From Emmonsiellopsis sp. PD_33 (taxonomy: Eukaryota > Ascomycota > Eurotiomycetes > Onygenales > Ajellomycetaceae): a stretch of 55,601 bases of DNA. The stretch spans positions 1 through 55,601 of the forward strand of contig JANTQF010000228.1 in the NCBI GenBank assembly GCA_032988165.1, in the 5' to 3' direction. Positions 36,861 to 47,593 of this stretch are shown piece by piece (the first letter of the stretch is position 1; every line of letters begins with the position of its first letter). The notes under the pieces were generated by a model. That model did not search any database. It was not told where the DNA came from and was given only the letters and a program-made list of their open reading frames with translations. The position numbers and the translations under genes are program-made.

Positions 36861-37800
36861 TTAGTATCCGTATCTCTATGTGGCTGGGTACGAGGCTGTT
36901 TGTTCTCACTGCAAATAAATATCAGTTGTTAACATTGCCCAAGCTTCCAATTTGCAAGCCGTAATCGTAATCGTCTTCCATTCAGGCGTCGTGTAAAGCA
37001 ACCCCTTAAACCAAACGACAAAAGAAACTTACATGGGGGCAAGAAGGGGGGTGGCCTAAAGGTCCGAACTGGAGGAACTGTGAAAAGCGGCATCCTCTTT
37101 GTCAGAAGAGTGGTATCACCCCTATCAGGATCCTCTGCAAATGAGGTGTTGAACTTCCTTTTGTTAATTACGCATTGCTTGGCTCATATATCACCAAGAA
37201 TCGCTGCAGTTCCAGCAGATATTCCTCGACTTGTCAAGAAAAAGTTGATTCCGTGTGCAAGGAGAATCCTCTCACTAATGCTGCTTTAATCATAGCCTTC
37301 TCATCATCTTTAGGGATCTGATGCCGCACGGCCTGGCAAATATCAAAACCACGACGGGACAAGCTGTCACGAAGAATCGGCCCAAAAAGGTCCAAGATGC
37401 CGAAATCGGAAATTCAACCGCATTTTGGGTATCTTTTGTCGTGTTTAGGCCTACCAAAAATCCCTTACGGTCCTGGCGAGATACGGAAACAGCGTCTATC
37501 TTGGCGTTGTGAAGGGCAACCACAACTTCTCTTTCTGAAATCGTCATATTTGCAAGGGTTAGAAAGCGAACCAACCACTTCAGCTTTGCAGTCCTTGCTG
37601 TAAATCACCTTGCCAGAATGAAGGTGACATGCACCAGAGGCTGGAGGGTCAACCATAGTGAAATAGAGATTGTTATGGCCAATGAGAAAGAGGTCTAGGT
37701 CGTTTAAAGTATCCCACGGCTGTTTTTTGATTGGGAGAAAAATGACAACGGTCCTGAAGGGTGAAAAGCTTTAGTTAGTGACTTAAATATATAGAAATGA
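36861..37800 (-). pseudogene. Frameshifted coding fragments inside the helicase remnant
   Basis: Several stretches read strongly as protein but in different frames with no room for introns: about 37753-37577 (...D-L-D-L-F-L-I-G-H-N-N-L-Y-F-T-M-V), then 37574-37400 in another frame (N-M-T-I-S-E-R-E-V-V-V-A-L-H-N-A-K-I), then about 37380-37240 (R-R-G-F-D-I-C-Q-A-V-R-H-Q-I-P-K), then near 37230-37170 (V-E-E-Y-L-L-E-L-Q-R-F-L-V-I-Y). They may be one decayed gene inserted in, or part of, the helicase locus. I do not recognise the family. Confidence 0.4.
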
Positions 37801-37836
37801 GAGAAGATTGATATATCTAAGCTACCTTATCGACAT

Positions 37837-37872
37837 CGCCCCAGTCAACGCCCCAGTCAACGCCCCAGTCAA
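37837..37872. repeat. Three copies of a 12-bp unit
   Basis: CGCCCCAGTCAA repeated three times without change; in the helicase frame it gives a repeated Leu-Thr-Gly-Ala. Confidence 0.95.
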
Positions 37873-38700
37873 CCCCGGAGGGGGTGTGTTATCCTTCGAA
37901 CAAATGGGATTGTCATTCACGCAGGCGTCAGTTGTGGCTTTCCCCAGAGCCTGCTGTGCCGGAATTAGACACCAAACAATTGCCTTCTCTTTGTCGCGAA
38001 TGACGAGGTCAATGACGAGAGGCAGGAGTGCCTGCAGGCGGGGAGAAGAGTGTAAGACATGCGTGAGGACTTCGGACTTGGCTTCCACGGAGCTGCTACT
38101 GTCAAGATCGAACTCCACACCCTCCTGAGTCATGACTTGACGCATCCAGTCAAACAGCAAAGTGCCGTCCTTGGCCTTGCGCACGGCGACGGGGATGCTG
38201 GCAGCCTTGACAGATTCGTGGACATGCTGGAACTCTAGCCAAGTAGTAAGCAGGCAAAGCTGCCTATACTTGGCCATGTTCCAGGCCAAGCATCCATCCC
38301 TCAAAGGTTGAATCAAACAGCAATAGAGAGGGGGGGTCAGCTTATCGTACAACTTCTGCTCCTGCGCGGAGAAGGGTGCCTGGATAACACGGTGGTGAGA
38401 CATCGGTATGTCCCTTCTAATCTTATTGTTGCTGTCAAACGGGATCGACGATGAAAGAGTCCTACGGACGAAGCACTGCATGAAGACCTTTCCTAAATGT
38501 GCCCCAAGAACCTCCTCCTTGTCCGAAAAATCCCACAAGAACCGGCGCATCGCGTAATGGGTTAATTGCAGGTGGGTGAGGCCTGGGGAAGCCTGCCTGC
38601 TGAACGGGTCCATGTCGTGGTCGTATCCGTCCCACCGCAAATCCGCGTCTTTCGAAAAAAGCAAGATTTCCGATTATCTGTGCATGAGTAGTTTTAGTGG

Positions 38701-39242
38701 ACGATGAGAGGTGCTTATCCAGGGGAGTAATCACTGTAGGCTAGTCGAGGTCTGAGCTATCAATCACTTATAAGCTCTCAGGCCAAGCACCCCCCCTGAA
38801 AATTTTTAGCGCATCATGAGCCTAGAGTTTGATTATATTGGCGGAACATAGAACAAACGTGGGTTTGTTGACTTCGTACTCGCTTGGGGCAGTGTGTATG
38901 AGGGTGAGCATCTGTACAGTGAATCCATCTCCGCCGATGGGCGTTTGCTCTCTTCGCCGTGAGGCAGGAGTCGAGGTTCTGACGTATGGGCCGCGTCACA
39001 GGCCACTGCGGTGACTTTGAAACGTTTCGTAAAAGTATGTACGTCTCGACAGTGCGTTTTCCCCTCTTCGCTTTTCTCTGACCAAATGCTCGGTCCAGAA
39101 ATAAAGCAGATTGACCTGTGTCCTGGGTATTCAGAAGATTTCTCTTGATTGCCGAACGGATTTCTGGATTGAAGCCTATGACCCAAGTACTAAATATCAT
39201 TGAAGGTCCTGCTTATAAACAGTATTCCTCCTGCGGAAATTT
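38701..39242. other. Spacer between the two helicase remnants
   Basis: Short frames with basic, protein-like stretches on the minus strand near 39190-38990, but no motif I can name. Probably more decayed sequence. Confidence 0.35.
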
Positions 39243-39877
39243 TTATCCGTATGTTGTTAGGCGTGGTAGAAAATAGTAGTCCAGGCAAGGGTACCTTGGA
39301 TTAGGCTTGTAGAGGCCCCTGCCTATATAGCTGGCAGGTACAGGGCAAGTCAGGTAGCGGTATCGGATAAGCGCAAGGTAACTCAAGAAGGATATATTCT
39401 GTATATATTTGGCAGCGCGTTCTTCAATTGCACACTCCAGTTTGTGAGGTATATTTCGCAGACGCCTTTGATTCTTTGCTTCCACAAAACGCTCGAAAGT
39501 ATTAGCGGTGCTCAAAATCTAGATACGCTGTGGGAACTCTTGATTAATACATGCACGCGGTGGAGTGCTTGTAATGCATCATTACTGTTGCTGGGAGGCT
39601 CCAGCAAGACAATGTCGGAACATGTATGGTGTAGATATAGGCCGGTGGTGCCTGTTCGATATCCAAGGATGAGGACCTTCATGGCGTGATCAGGGTTGTT
39701 GAAGTGTTCCACAACCTCTGCTCGTTCGTGGCCGGTCATCGATGCCTTAATTACCCCAACATCGACGTTGAAGAAGAATATAGGCAATAAGTGGTAGCGT
39801 AAACGTAAATAAGAAGTAGGTGTGCTAGGAATGTAAAGTATCTGGAATATCCAGAAAGGAAGCGAACAAACCCACAA
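39243..39877 (-). pseudogene. Remnant A of a SNF2-family helicase gene, C-terminal part, frameshifted
   Basis: The minus strand encodes a helicase C lobe: S-M-T-G-H-E-R-A-E-V-V-E-H-F-N, then G-Y-R-T-G-T-T-G-L-Y-L-H (motif V) and A-L-H-R-V-H (motif VI, with the usual I-G-R-x-x-R reduced). The frame ends at a stop after S-H-S-V-S-R-F, and the expected continuation (L-S-T-A-N-T-F-E-R-F-V-E-A-K-N-Q) follows at once one base out of frame at about 39510. The first ATPase lobe is not seen upstream. It differs too much from remnant B to be a recent copy. Confidence 0.7.
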
Positions 39878-40429
39878 AGGAATAAAAGATGCAAAAGGTC
39901 GTCCGCAGGGAGTGGAGTGGGGGGAGAGGAAGAGTTCTTACGCAGAGCAACAAAGAGGATATGATCAAGAAAGCCCAATATTCGTAGCCAGTTTATCATG
40001 TGCGGCCGGTGAATCCCTCGAGAGTCAATTCCTGAAATGGTGAAAGCCGATAATGCACGGGAGATAATGTCTTCACTCGAAAATGCCTGTAAGGTTGTCC
40101 TGGAAATAAATTTGTAATATTCATCACCAGCCTATCACGGTGTACCGAAGGAATGGATCACAAAACTGGCCATCCAATTTGCAATATCAACATACCAACG
40201 CTGAAACCTCGAAAGTACCTATCCATAGCAGTCATGGAGGCGGAGGGGACATGCAGACACACGGTGAATATACAGAGAATACCATCAACTGTTTTTATTC
40301 CATGGGCGGATTCCCAAGCATTCCCGGGAAAAGGAGGTTAATTGTTAACTGCAGGAAGTAGTAGTAGTGCATGGAAGAATGGGGAATGCAAAGGTTGTCA
40401 GATTGCATACGCACCACGGGTTCCTTAGT
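39878..40429. other. No gene seen
   Basis: Upstream of helicase remnant A. A GGGGAGAGGAAGAG run lies near 39920. No motif. Confidence 0.4.
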
Positions 40430-41163
40430 CTAAAAATTCACGCTTCGCCAGTAACCAACAATTACATGGGAACCGTAAATCGCGAGACAGATTTCCAATT
40501 GCTGTATCATAGTGGGAGGAAAGTTCTTGTTTCTGATATGGTACCTAGAGAACAAAGTATCAGGTGTAATTATTTCCCGCATCGACAACATCGTGCAAAT
40601 ACGTCCAAAATGTGTAATGATTGAGAGCCATAGAAGGGTCCATCGTAGGGACGAGGTCGAAGGCAAATATTCATTGAGCCGCCGGAGCATACTGGGCGGT
40701 CGTAGTAAGGAGCATCGGACGGGAGTAACTTCAAGGTCAAGATGGCCAGCAAGATACGGCTAGAACTGTGCCTGCAGGACCCAAAGCCTTCCCCCCGTGT
40801 CGTTGAACTTATGCCACATAGATTAACGAGGAGTTATTGCCCTGGCTAGGACTTCGCCTATCGGCTGGAAACGTTATGGCCTTCAAGAGGACCGATGCCA
40901 TCCTTTACCAGCCCGATGGCGATGGCATTTCCTCGGTAAGCACTGTACCATCGTGATAGTCGAGGCACGGGGCTGTTCAACAGCGTCGAATACGCTGGGT
41001 CAGCGATAAAATCAAGCCAGAAGATCCAGCTGTATGCATACAAGAATGTTGCTGCAATGTCTGTTGTTGAACCTTGGAAGTGGACGTACGTGGTCATGTG
41101 ACCCGGCGGAAATTTGTCGATTAGTAAGCACGCAGTTTGACGTCCCCCTTTTTTGTACTCCAC
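40430..41163 (-). other. Coding-like fragments of unknown family
   Basis: Two minus-strand frames (41163-40858 and about 40750-40430) read like protein, for example Y-A-Y-S-W-I-F-W-L-D-F-I-A-D and L-R-R-L-N-E-Y-L-P-S-T, but neither has a recognised domain and I could not join them by a convincing intron. They may be decayed exons belonging to the neighbouring helicase locus. Confidence 0.25.
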
Positions 41164-41732
41164 CTCTTAGGTACTATGGTAGCACTAAGATTTGATCTTA
41201 GTGATATATGTTTCCATTTGGTGAAAGAAGAACTCCAGAAACCATCCCTAGCCATCGTCTCTTACTGTCTAAATAGCCAACCCGAAGGTAACTGGTGCAA
41301 TCCCATTACCTCGGTCCATCCGCCAGCGCGATACCCCTGCCACTGGCTGCACCATATTGCCGAAGCTATGATATCAACTGCGTTGTATATCTAAGTCTGA
41401 CCAAAAGCAGTACGCTATCTACACTGTATAATCAAGTATGGCGCTCACATATAAACTGGCTAGCTGCCGCATAATCTGGGATATCTAACTAATCATACTA
41501 TCTTCTTGATTATACAGTCCTGTTTTCATTTTTAATTCACCAGCTCACACCCTGTTCGGTTAGGCCGGGATAATAACTAGATATCCAGATTTATATAGAA
41601 GCACCAAACAGAGAAAGGTAGGTCATTGTCAATTCAACCCCCTTCGTTATCGTTAACTAACCTCGCTATACGGAGTAGGATACATCCCATATAACTGCGT
41701 CAATTCGGGAGGCCTCTCAGACATTTTTCAAA
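41164..41732. other. Intergenic, promoter of the metallo-hydrolase gene
   Basis: AT-rich, with tatatc/gatatc-type runs around 41390-41590. No gene seen. Confidence 0.45.
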
Positions 41733-42978
41733 ATGGCCACGCAACTCCCACCACTCTCCGACGTTGAGCGGTTGAGCGACAGAGTGATCAGGATACTTGG
41801 CGGGAACCCAGGAAAGGTACACACATCCTTGTACGCCTTGCTTCAATAAACAAATATCACTCCATTTGGAAGAGATATCTGTTCACCTGCATCTAGCTAT
41901 ACATACTAGTAGCGTTATGCATATCCATATTCCCTTCAGGATACATCACTTGTTACATCCAAAACCCATGAGCTAATACAAGTCTCCATGAAACCCAGTT
42001 TACCCTTCAAGGTAACCCCTATCACCCCTCTCCCTACACCCGACAACCAACCCACCCACTAACCAACTATCAGGAACAAACACCTACCTAATTGGCCAAG
42101 GCCCCTCGCGCCTCCTCATCGACACCGGTGAAGGCCGCCCAATCTGGTCTGAGACCCTCAAGTCCGTGCTGGCCGAAGAACAAGCCACCGTCCAAACCGC
42201 CCTCCTCACCCACTGGCATCCAGACCATATCCGCGGCGTACCTGATCTACTTACCCTCTGCCCGGATGCAAAAGTGCACAAGAACCAACCCGACAGCCCC
42301 GGACAATTAACCATTGAAGACGGGCAGGTATTTAGGGTTGACGGTGCTACGCTGCGGGCGTATCACACCCCCGGCCACGCGAAGGATCACACTGTATTTG
42401 TATTAGAGGAGGAAGATGCGATGTTTACAGGGGACAGTGCGTTTCCATTTCCATGCATCTCAATGTTTCGATGCGATATACATACACTCAGTAGAATTTT
42501 CTTTTCTCTGCCGCCAATCAACTGGCTGACCAACTGTTCCATAGACGTCCTAGGCCACGGCACATCCGTCTTCGAAGATCTACCAACCTACATCGCTAGC
42601 CTGGAGAAAATGCAATCCTGCTTCTCCGGCCGGGCGTACCCAGCCCACGGTGCCGTGATCGCAGACGGCAAGGCGAAAATCGTCGAGTACATCCAGCACC
42701 GGCAGCAGCGGGAGAATGAAGTGCTCTACGTGCTGAAGTATGGGGTCTTGGGGAAGGATGGGGAGGCGGGGGGTGTTGGCTCGCCGCTGCCGGGGGTTCA
42801 GGGGCGGGAGGCGAAGGCGTGGACGCCGATGGAGCTGGTTAAGGTTATTTATCGTGATGTGCCGGAGAATTTGCATGTGCCGGCGGCGTCGGGAGTGGGG
42901 CAGGTTTTGAAGAAGTTGGAGGGGGATGGGAAGGTTGTTAGGGAGGGTGGGGAGAGGTTCAAGGTTGTGATTGCGTAG
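41733..42978 (+). CDS. LACTB2-type metallo-beta-lactamase-fold hydrolase, 4 exons, 297 aa
   Basis: Exons 41733-41816, 41999-42011, 42074-42436 and 42545-42978. The second exon is only 13 nt; it encodes F-T-L-Q and the first base of Gly, giving the family sequence G-N-P-G-K-F-T-L-Q-G-T-N-T-Y across three exons. Introns are 182, 62 and 108 bp, all GT..AG. The zinc site is T-H-W-H-P-D-H (His79, His81, Asp83, His84), with further ligands in Y-H-T-P-G-H and F-T-G-D-N. Family members in animals are mitochondrial endoribonucleases; in fungi related proteins also act as thioesterases for non-reducing polyketide synthases (AptB/GedB type). There is no polyketide synthase nearby, so a housekeeping LACTB2 role is more likely. 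The C-terminal winged-helix-like region is complete. Confidence 0.9.
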
Positions 42979-43263
42979 TTGCAGTTATTACATGCTACGA
43001 GAGGGCGGATGATTATGGAGTTGGGCATTTCTTAATGAGTTAACGAAGACACATATATGAGATGAAAATTGCGATATCAATTCATTAGTGATTAATTTCA
43101 TTTATCAAAAAGAAGAAATCATTACTATGTTACTCGACTTAAGCATCACGGTATTCCTGGGCCAAACAAATCCACGCCCGTCAAATCATCCAACACGCCC
43201 CGCCTCGCCGCACTTGCTTGCTATAGTTTCCACCCATGCAGTCATCAATATCCTCTCACACAC

Positions 43264-44319
43264 TCAGTTAGAATCACTCGACGACGAATCCTTCCTCTTC
43301 AACTTTGGGGTAGGTTTTACCTGTATAACGGGCTGTATATACACCTCCTGCAGCTGCGGCTGCTGTGGCGGGGGAGTATATGTAGTATGTGGCGCGTATA
43401 TAATGTTTAGTGGTTTTCTAGGAGGCGTGGAATTCTGCGAAGCAGGCGGTGTGACCATCATGGAGGCCTGAGGGATAGGGCTTCCTGGGCTGCCAGGACT
43501 AGCTGAGCCGGGACTTAGTGAAACGGGGTGCTGGTAGACAGGCGAGTTGATGCGGTGTGGAGGTTGCTGTGGGTATTGTTGTTGCCACTGTTGTTGTTGC
43601 TGGTGTTGTTGTACAAGAGTCTGTGGCTGTAATTCCGCGTACGCTTGCTGTTGCTGTACAAGAGGCTGCTGTTGGAATTCCGTGCACGCTTGCTGTTGAT
43701 TCTGTTGCTCGAGATCCATCTGTTGTTGCTGCTCGTACTCGTACATTTGTTCTGGAACATGATGTGGGACTTGCTCTTCGTACCCAGGATACGCTTGAGA
43801 GGATGGCGCTTCTGGTTGTATCTGGGGGAGAGGCTGCTGTTGGAACTCCGGGTAGACTTGCTGCTGGGCACGCGGCTGGGATTGTAACCGGGTATTTGGT
43901 TGGGACCGGGCATAAGTGCTATGCACTAAGTCAGGCGGCGGGGATATGTAGCCATGCGACGGTGTTCGACCGGGATACCGTGACACTCCGCCCTGGGCTG
44001 GTACCGGCTGCATAGCCGTTGTTGTTGTTGTCATCGGAATGGTCTGCCCCATCGGCGGACGCTGGCCGGGTTGCTGAGTCACGTACGTAACTTGGGAGCG
44101 GGTGTGATGGGGCGGCGGAACAGTAGGATGTTGTAGGCATGGGGCGCACCAGCCATCCTGGCCACGGAGAATTTCAGAGACTCCCATGGTCAGAATGCAT
44201 ATGCTGCCGCGGAGAGCAACGGCAAATCGTTCCGTGGAGCAACCGTAACAGAGCTCATTGCAAATTACTCCGGTCTGACGATCATACTCTCCGCCAGCTG
44301 CTGGTTGATTGTGGGCCAT
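43264..44319 (-). CDS. Gln/Pro-rich protein with conserved Cys N-terminus, 351 aa, single exon
   Basis: The first 65 residues carry a compact block with five Cys (I-C-N-E-L-C-Y-G-C, then I-C-I-L and W-C-A-P-C), which may bind a metal or be a small folded domain. The rest is low complexity: a Pro/Thr part, then about 180 residues dominated by Gln with Tyr, Pro and Glu (runs of QQQQ), then a Ser/Pro/Gly stretch and a basic, Ser-rich end (K-R-K-D-S-S-S-S-D-S). The Gln/Tyr composition is that of prion-like, condensate-forming domains; many such fungal proteins are transcription or RNA regulators. No known family is identified. Its 3' end faces the metallo-hydrolase gene. The opposite-strand frames are shadows of the CAG-rich sequence. 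Confidence 0.75.
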   Translation of the reverse strand: MAHNQPAAGGEYDRQTGVICNELCYGCSTERFAVALRGSICILTMGVSEILRGQDGWCAPCLQHPTVPPPHHTRSQVTYVTQQPGQRPPMGQTIPMTTTTTAMQPVPAQGGVSRYPGRTPSHGYISPPPDLVHSTYARSQPNTRLQSQPRAQQQVYPEFQQQPLPQIQPEAPSSQAYPGYEEQVPHHVPEQMYEYEQQQQMDLEQQNQQQACTEFQQQPLVQQQQAYAELQPQTLVQQHQQQQQWQQQYPQQPPHRINSPVYQHPVSLSPGSASPGSPGSPIPQASMMVTPPASQNSTPPRKPLNIIYAPHTTYTPPPQQPQLQEVYIQPVIQVKPTPKLKRKDSSSSDSN

Positions 44320-45443
44320 GATATTATATGTAGTATTGATCGATGCTGTAGGAGGTTAGCAAAATGCCATTTGCTTCTTTGACCAGAAAAAATAAATAAC
44401 GCTGAAGGCTTGATAGCTGACGGGATAGAAGGGGGTACCTTACCTGTCAATCAGCGGGCGAAACAACAAAAACTTCAAGTCCCTCTGAAAAGAAAGAAAT
44501 ATCCAGCAAGAACAGAGCTTTATTCCAAAATTGGCCAACCCAGCACGGAAGAGAAAATATCAGCTGCAGCAAAGTGCCAAAGTTGGGCTTTATGCAGAGG
44601 TCATTCCCTCCAGCATCAAGGGGGAGGGAAACAGCAAAGTCAAGCCCACAACATTGCCCACCATCGCCATGTGCGGCTCAAAATGCAGCATGTGTCCCAT
44701 CAAAGAATCAAAGAGGTGTAATAAGCAATTATTCCCTCTCAATTTGTTCTTTTTCTCAAGCCACCCGCCGAACTTATAATCGGGATTCGCCATCAACGAA
44801 AATTATTCATCCAGCATCACTGGACAGAGTAAACCTTGTGGTAAAATAGTATCTGGGCCAATTTCGTGGTAAACACAGTCCACAATCTGTTGTCGACAGT
44901 GAGCCACTCGGTAGATGGAGGTGTCTCACTGGATTGGATGTTGAAGCCCAGGGCTGCAGGAAAAACAACAAAGCTTGGTATCGGTTCGTGGGTGATCTGG
45001 GCCTTCTTCAAAACGTCAACGGGTGGAGAAGTTGCAAATCAATTCACTCTCAGCCATGCCATGTGGTTATCATGTTATTTTGTCCTGTCCATATCTGCTG
45101 CTGTTATTTCTATTCTTAACCATTTTGTCGGTTATTTCAACATGGTTAAGGCACACCCACAAGTTCCTGGCCGTTCGCAGAATCCGACTGGCCAGCGACA
45201 TCGACACCTCAGCAGTGTGGCACTCAGGCCGCAAAGCACATTGCCGGAAATGGTAAAAACAACAAGACAATAATAACAGTTCAAGAGGGAAGTAGAGCGT
45301 TCATACATTTTCCCCATAACCAAAAATATTATGCTTCCAAACATAATTGCCCAAAAAACACGAACCCAGCGAAATCCTTCCAAATATTAAAAGATACATC
45401 CAAGCTTAGGGTACAGAATTGATCATCCGTTAAGATGCTTCCT
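44320..45443. other. Intergenic, no gene seen
   Basis: Promoter and leader of the Gln-rich gene on the left and 3' region of the surface-protein gene on the right. A plus-strand frame (44866-45273) has no motif and no coding-like composition. Confidence 0.45.
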
Positions 45444-46502
45444 CTATCGCTCTGCCGGGTTTCCTGGCATTTGGTGCACTTGCTCAGCCGGATGTCCTGG
45501 CATTTGGTGCACCTGCTCTGCATTAAGCTCTCGGTATCTGAAAGGGGACACTAGGTGCGGCTCAGGCTCTGGAGGGACCTTGACATCGACGGGTATTGGC
45601 CGCATTTCCATTACAGTCTTTGCAACCAGCTCCTGCACATACTGCTGTCTGACAAACCAGTTTCTTTGTCGACCAATAAGAAGCACGGCTGTGAAGATTA
45701 TAATGAGGCCGCCGGCTGTACCCCCAACTGCGCCCGCCAGCGCTCCCGTGGTAACATTTCCTCCTGTAGCCGGGGATCCTAAGGCTGTGTTAGGCAATGA
45801 AGAAAGATAAACTGCGAATTTACTCACCGTCAGGGTCATTTTTACTTCCCCCGGGGCTTGGACCATTCGTTCCATCCCCACCCTCGTTCTTTGGAGTTTC
45901 GGACGCACCAGGACAGGAGACACCCTGAGGCAAGCCGTCGTCGTTCAAATTTATTATTGTGAAATAGTCAGAATAAGTCGCCGTCTGGGGTTCCCGGAGC
46001 GCTATGACATAATCACATCCACTGGGGGGAGCTTCTGGTAGGTTTTCATAACCCAAGGCACGGAGGAAACGGTCATCACGGCTTCGCCAATGGTACGAGC
46101 CGTTATTTGGGGTATCGGCTATGGGGATCAGTTAGAAGTAGGGTTTGCAAGAATCAAAGGGCCGAAGTCCAAGATCTACGCCGCGCTACGGCGAAACAGA
46201 ATTGTATTGGCGGTACGAAGCGCTAGAATAGGAGGGAAACGCCAAAAGAAAAGGGAAACAATACTGGAAATGGTATGAACGGTGGTGAGATTATGCGATA
46301 GCCCCTTTCGAAGTTCGATAGCGATAGTATCTGGCGAATCGGTCGTTTCCCAACGAATCTGGAGATTGATTCCCGTGGTGATCCTGTCGCCGGTGCGCGG
46401 AGACGTGACCTTCTGCTCTGCTCGCTTCGAAAGAGAGGCCACAGGATCAGCAGCACCTGCGAGCGCTGCAGTGAGCACCAGCAGTGTCAGTTGGCGAAGC
46501 AT
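45444..46502 (-). CDS. KRE9/KNH1-like secreted domain with membrane anchor, 3 exons, 287 aa
   Basis: Exons 46502-46265, 46118-45828 and 45778-45444; introns 146 and 49 bp, GT..AG, phases closing. Signal peptide M-L-R-Q-L-T-L-L-V-L-T-A-A-L-A-G-A. The ectodomain has the motif order of the fungal Ser-Thr-rich/KRE9 N-terminal domain: V-T-S-P-x-x-G-D at the start, I-R-W-E-T and G-S-Y-x-W, then Y-S-D-Y-F-T-I. A Gly/Pro/Asp-rich linker leads to one membrane span (G-G-T-A-G-G-L-I-I-I-F-T-A-V-L-L-I-G) and a cytosolic tail. Most family members are GPI-anchored; this one has a true transmembrane helix, as in wall sensors. The tail ends with a duplicated A-E-Q-V-H-Q-M-P-G-x-P. Likely a cell-surface protein with a role in the wall; no direct evidence. 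It is divergent from the beta-lactamase-like gene at 47594. Confidence 0.82.
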
Positions 46503-47593
46503 GATAAAACGGGCCTTTGAGAGAAAACGTTGATTCCGCTCGGCACAAATGACGGGAAGAATATCTTGGGATCCTCTTCGATGTCATTGTAGACGACCAC
46601 CCGGATGACTTCTGCGTCAAGACAGAGAGAGCAAAACCCCCGCCATAAAGACAGGCCAAAGGCGAGAATCCAGCCACACCAAAAAGGGCCAATCCTTGGG
46701 TCAGCGGCTCGAAGTTTCATACCAGGGGAGGCAGCCCCGCGACTCAGGCTCGTATTTGCCAGCCACCAGGCTGCAAGAGGCTAGATTCCGCCATCTCGCT
46801 TGGACTCCCATTATGTTGGAGCGCCAAGGCATGAAGGTTATCAGTGCCAAATGGTTGAAGACAAAGATCCAGGGAAAAGCTAAGTTGGAAGCAGGGCCAA
46901 TTCAATATTGTCGTTGTGAGGCGTCCTTGTGGTGTGTTTTGTTGTTGTTGTTGGCAAGTTCTGGATGGACGTTGGAATGGTGCCAAGACTTGGCTCAAAC
47001 AGCCGAATTCGGAAAGAAAAGCCGAGGCCCCGATTGCTTAGTCACATGTCAGGTGATCTGGCTTGGCATCGATTATCCTGACCACCTTTCACAGGCGACT
47101 TGAAGTTCATGGAAGAGGAGGAACTGAGCCATGTGCGTGAAAGAGTCGAAGGCTGGAGGCCATCTTTAGACCCTGACTCCCTTGGTGCTGTGGCTATGCT
47201 TTTTCAGTCATGCGGCATTTGATCTGGGACTGGCTCCTCTCCTCGTGGGCTTGCCACGATGCAATACGAATGCACTGCCCGCCAGCGATTCAGTCAACGT
47301 CAAACACCACCAAAGAAGTCATGCTTTGTTTTCTGTGCTCTTTTGATCTCAGTACACATATTTCACTTTCGAAATATTGACTTTTGTTTTGGGCCTACCC
47401 AGCAGCTAATTTTGACAACCACCAGCTCGAATGAGACCTAGAGGCAGTGACGGCGTCAAAGCCTGTGCTGATCCAGGGCTGGCATAGTCCAAGTGTATTC
47501 CCCAAAATTTGCGGAAAGCGGAATTTAGCAGGGAGCATCACCGCGAATATTCATTCAAACCATTTTGATATTCTTTACTTCCGCAGAATCGAT
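46503..47593. other. Divergent intergenic region, no gene seen
   Basis: Frames on both strands lack motifs. A GTTGTTGTT run lies near 46940. It contains the promoters of the surface protein (minus) and the beta-lactamase-like gene (plus). Confidence 0.45.

Larger units (their letters stand above)
36549..38700 (-). pseudogene. Remnant B of a SNF2-family helicase gene, broken
   Basis: Read on the minus strand, 38664-37822 encodes the part of a SNF2 ATPase between its two RecA lobes (R-H-A... V-R-R-T-L-S-S-S-I-P-F, then H-H-R-V-I-Q-A-P-F-S, then A-I-V-W-C-L-I-P-A-Q-Q at the start of the helicase C lobe). About 36860-36549 continues the same lobe: R-G-D-I-V-H-E-F-N, T-G-S-T-G-L-N-L-H (motif V) and I-G-R-L-N-R-I-G-Q-K (motif VI). 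Between them is about 1 kb of unrelated or scrambled sequence. No Walker A or DEAH motif is found upstream. The missing first lobe and the split second lobe mark it as a pseudogene. A 12-bp triplication (37837-37872) closes the first block. Confidence 0.7.

Noticed and set aside
41733..42978. Metallo-hydrolase as the thioesterase of a polyketide cluster
   Set aside because: No polyketide synthase or tailoring genes are in the window; the sequence pattern is that of the general LACTB2 family.
43557..44015. Plus-strand frame of 152 codons opposite the Gln-rich gene
   Set aside because: It is the complement of CAG/CAA-rich coding sequence; its Val/Leu/Ala composition follows from that.
44866..45273. 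Plus-strand frame of 135 codons
   Set aside because: Starts with a non-ATG-like context, has no motif, and its composition is not coding-like; treated as intergenic.
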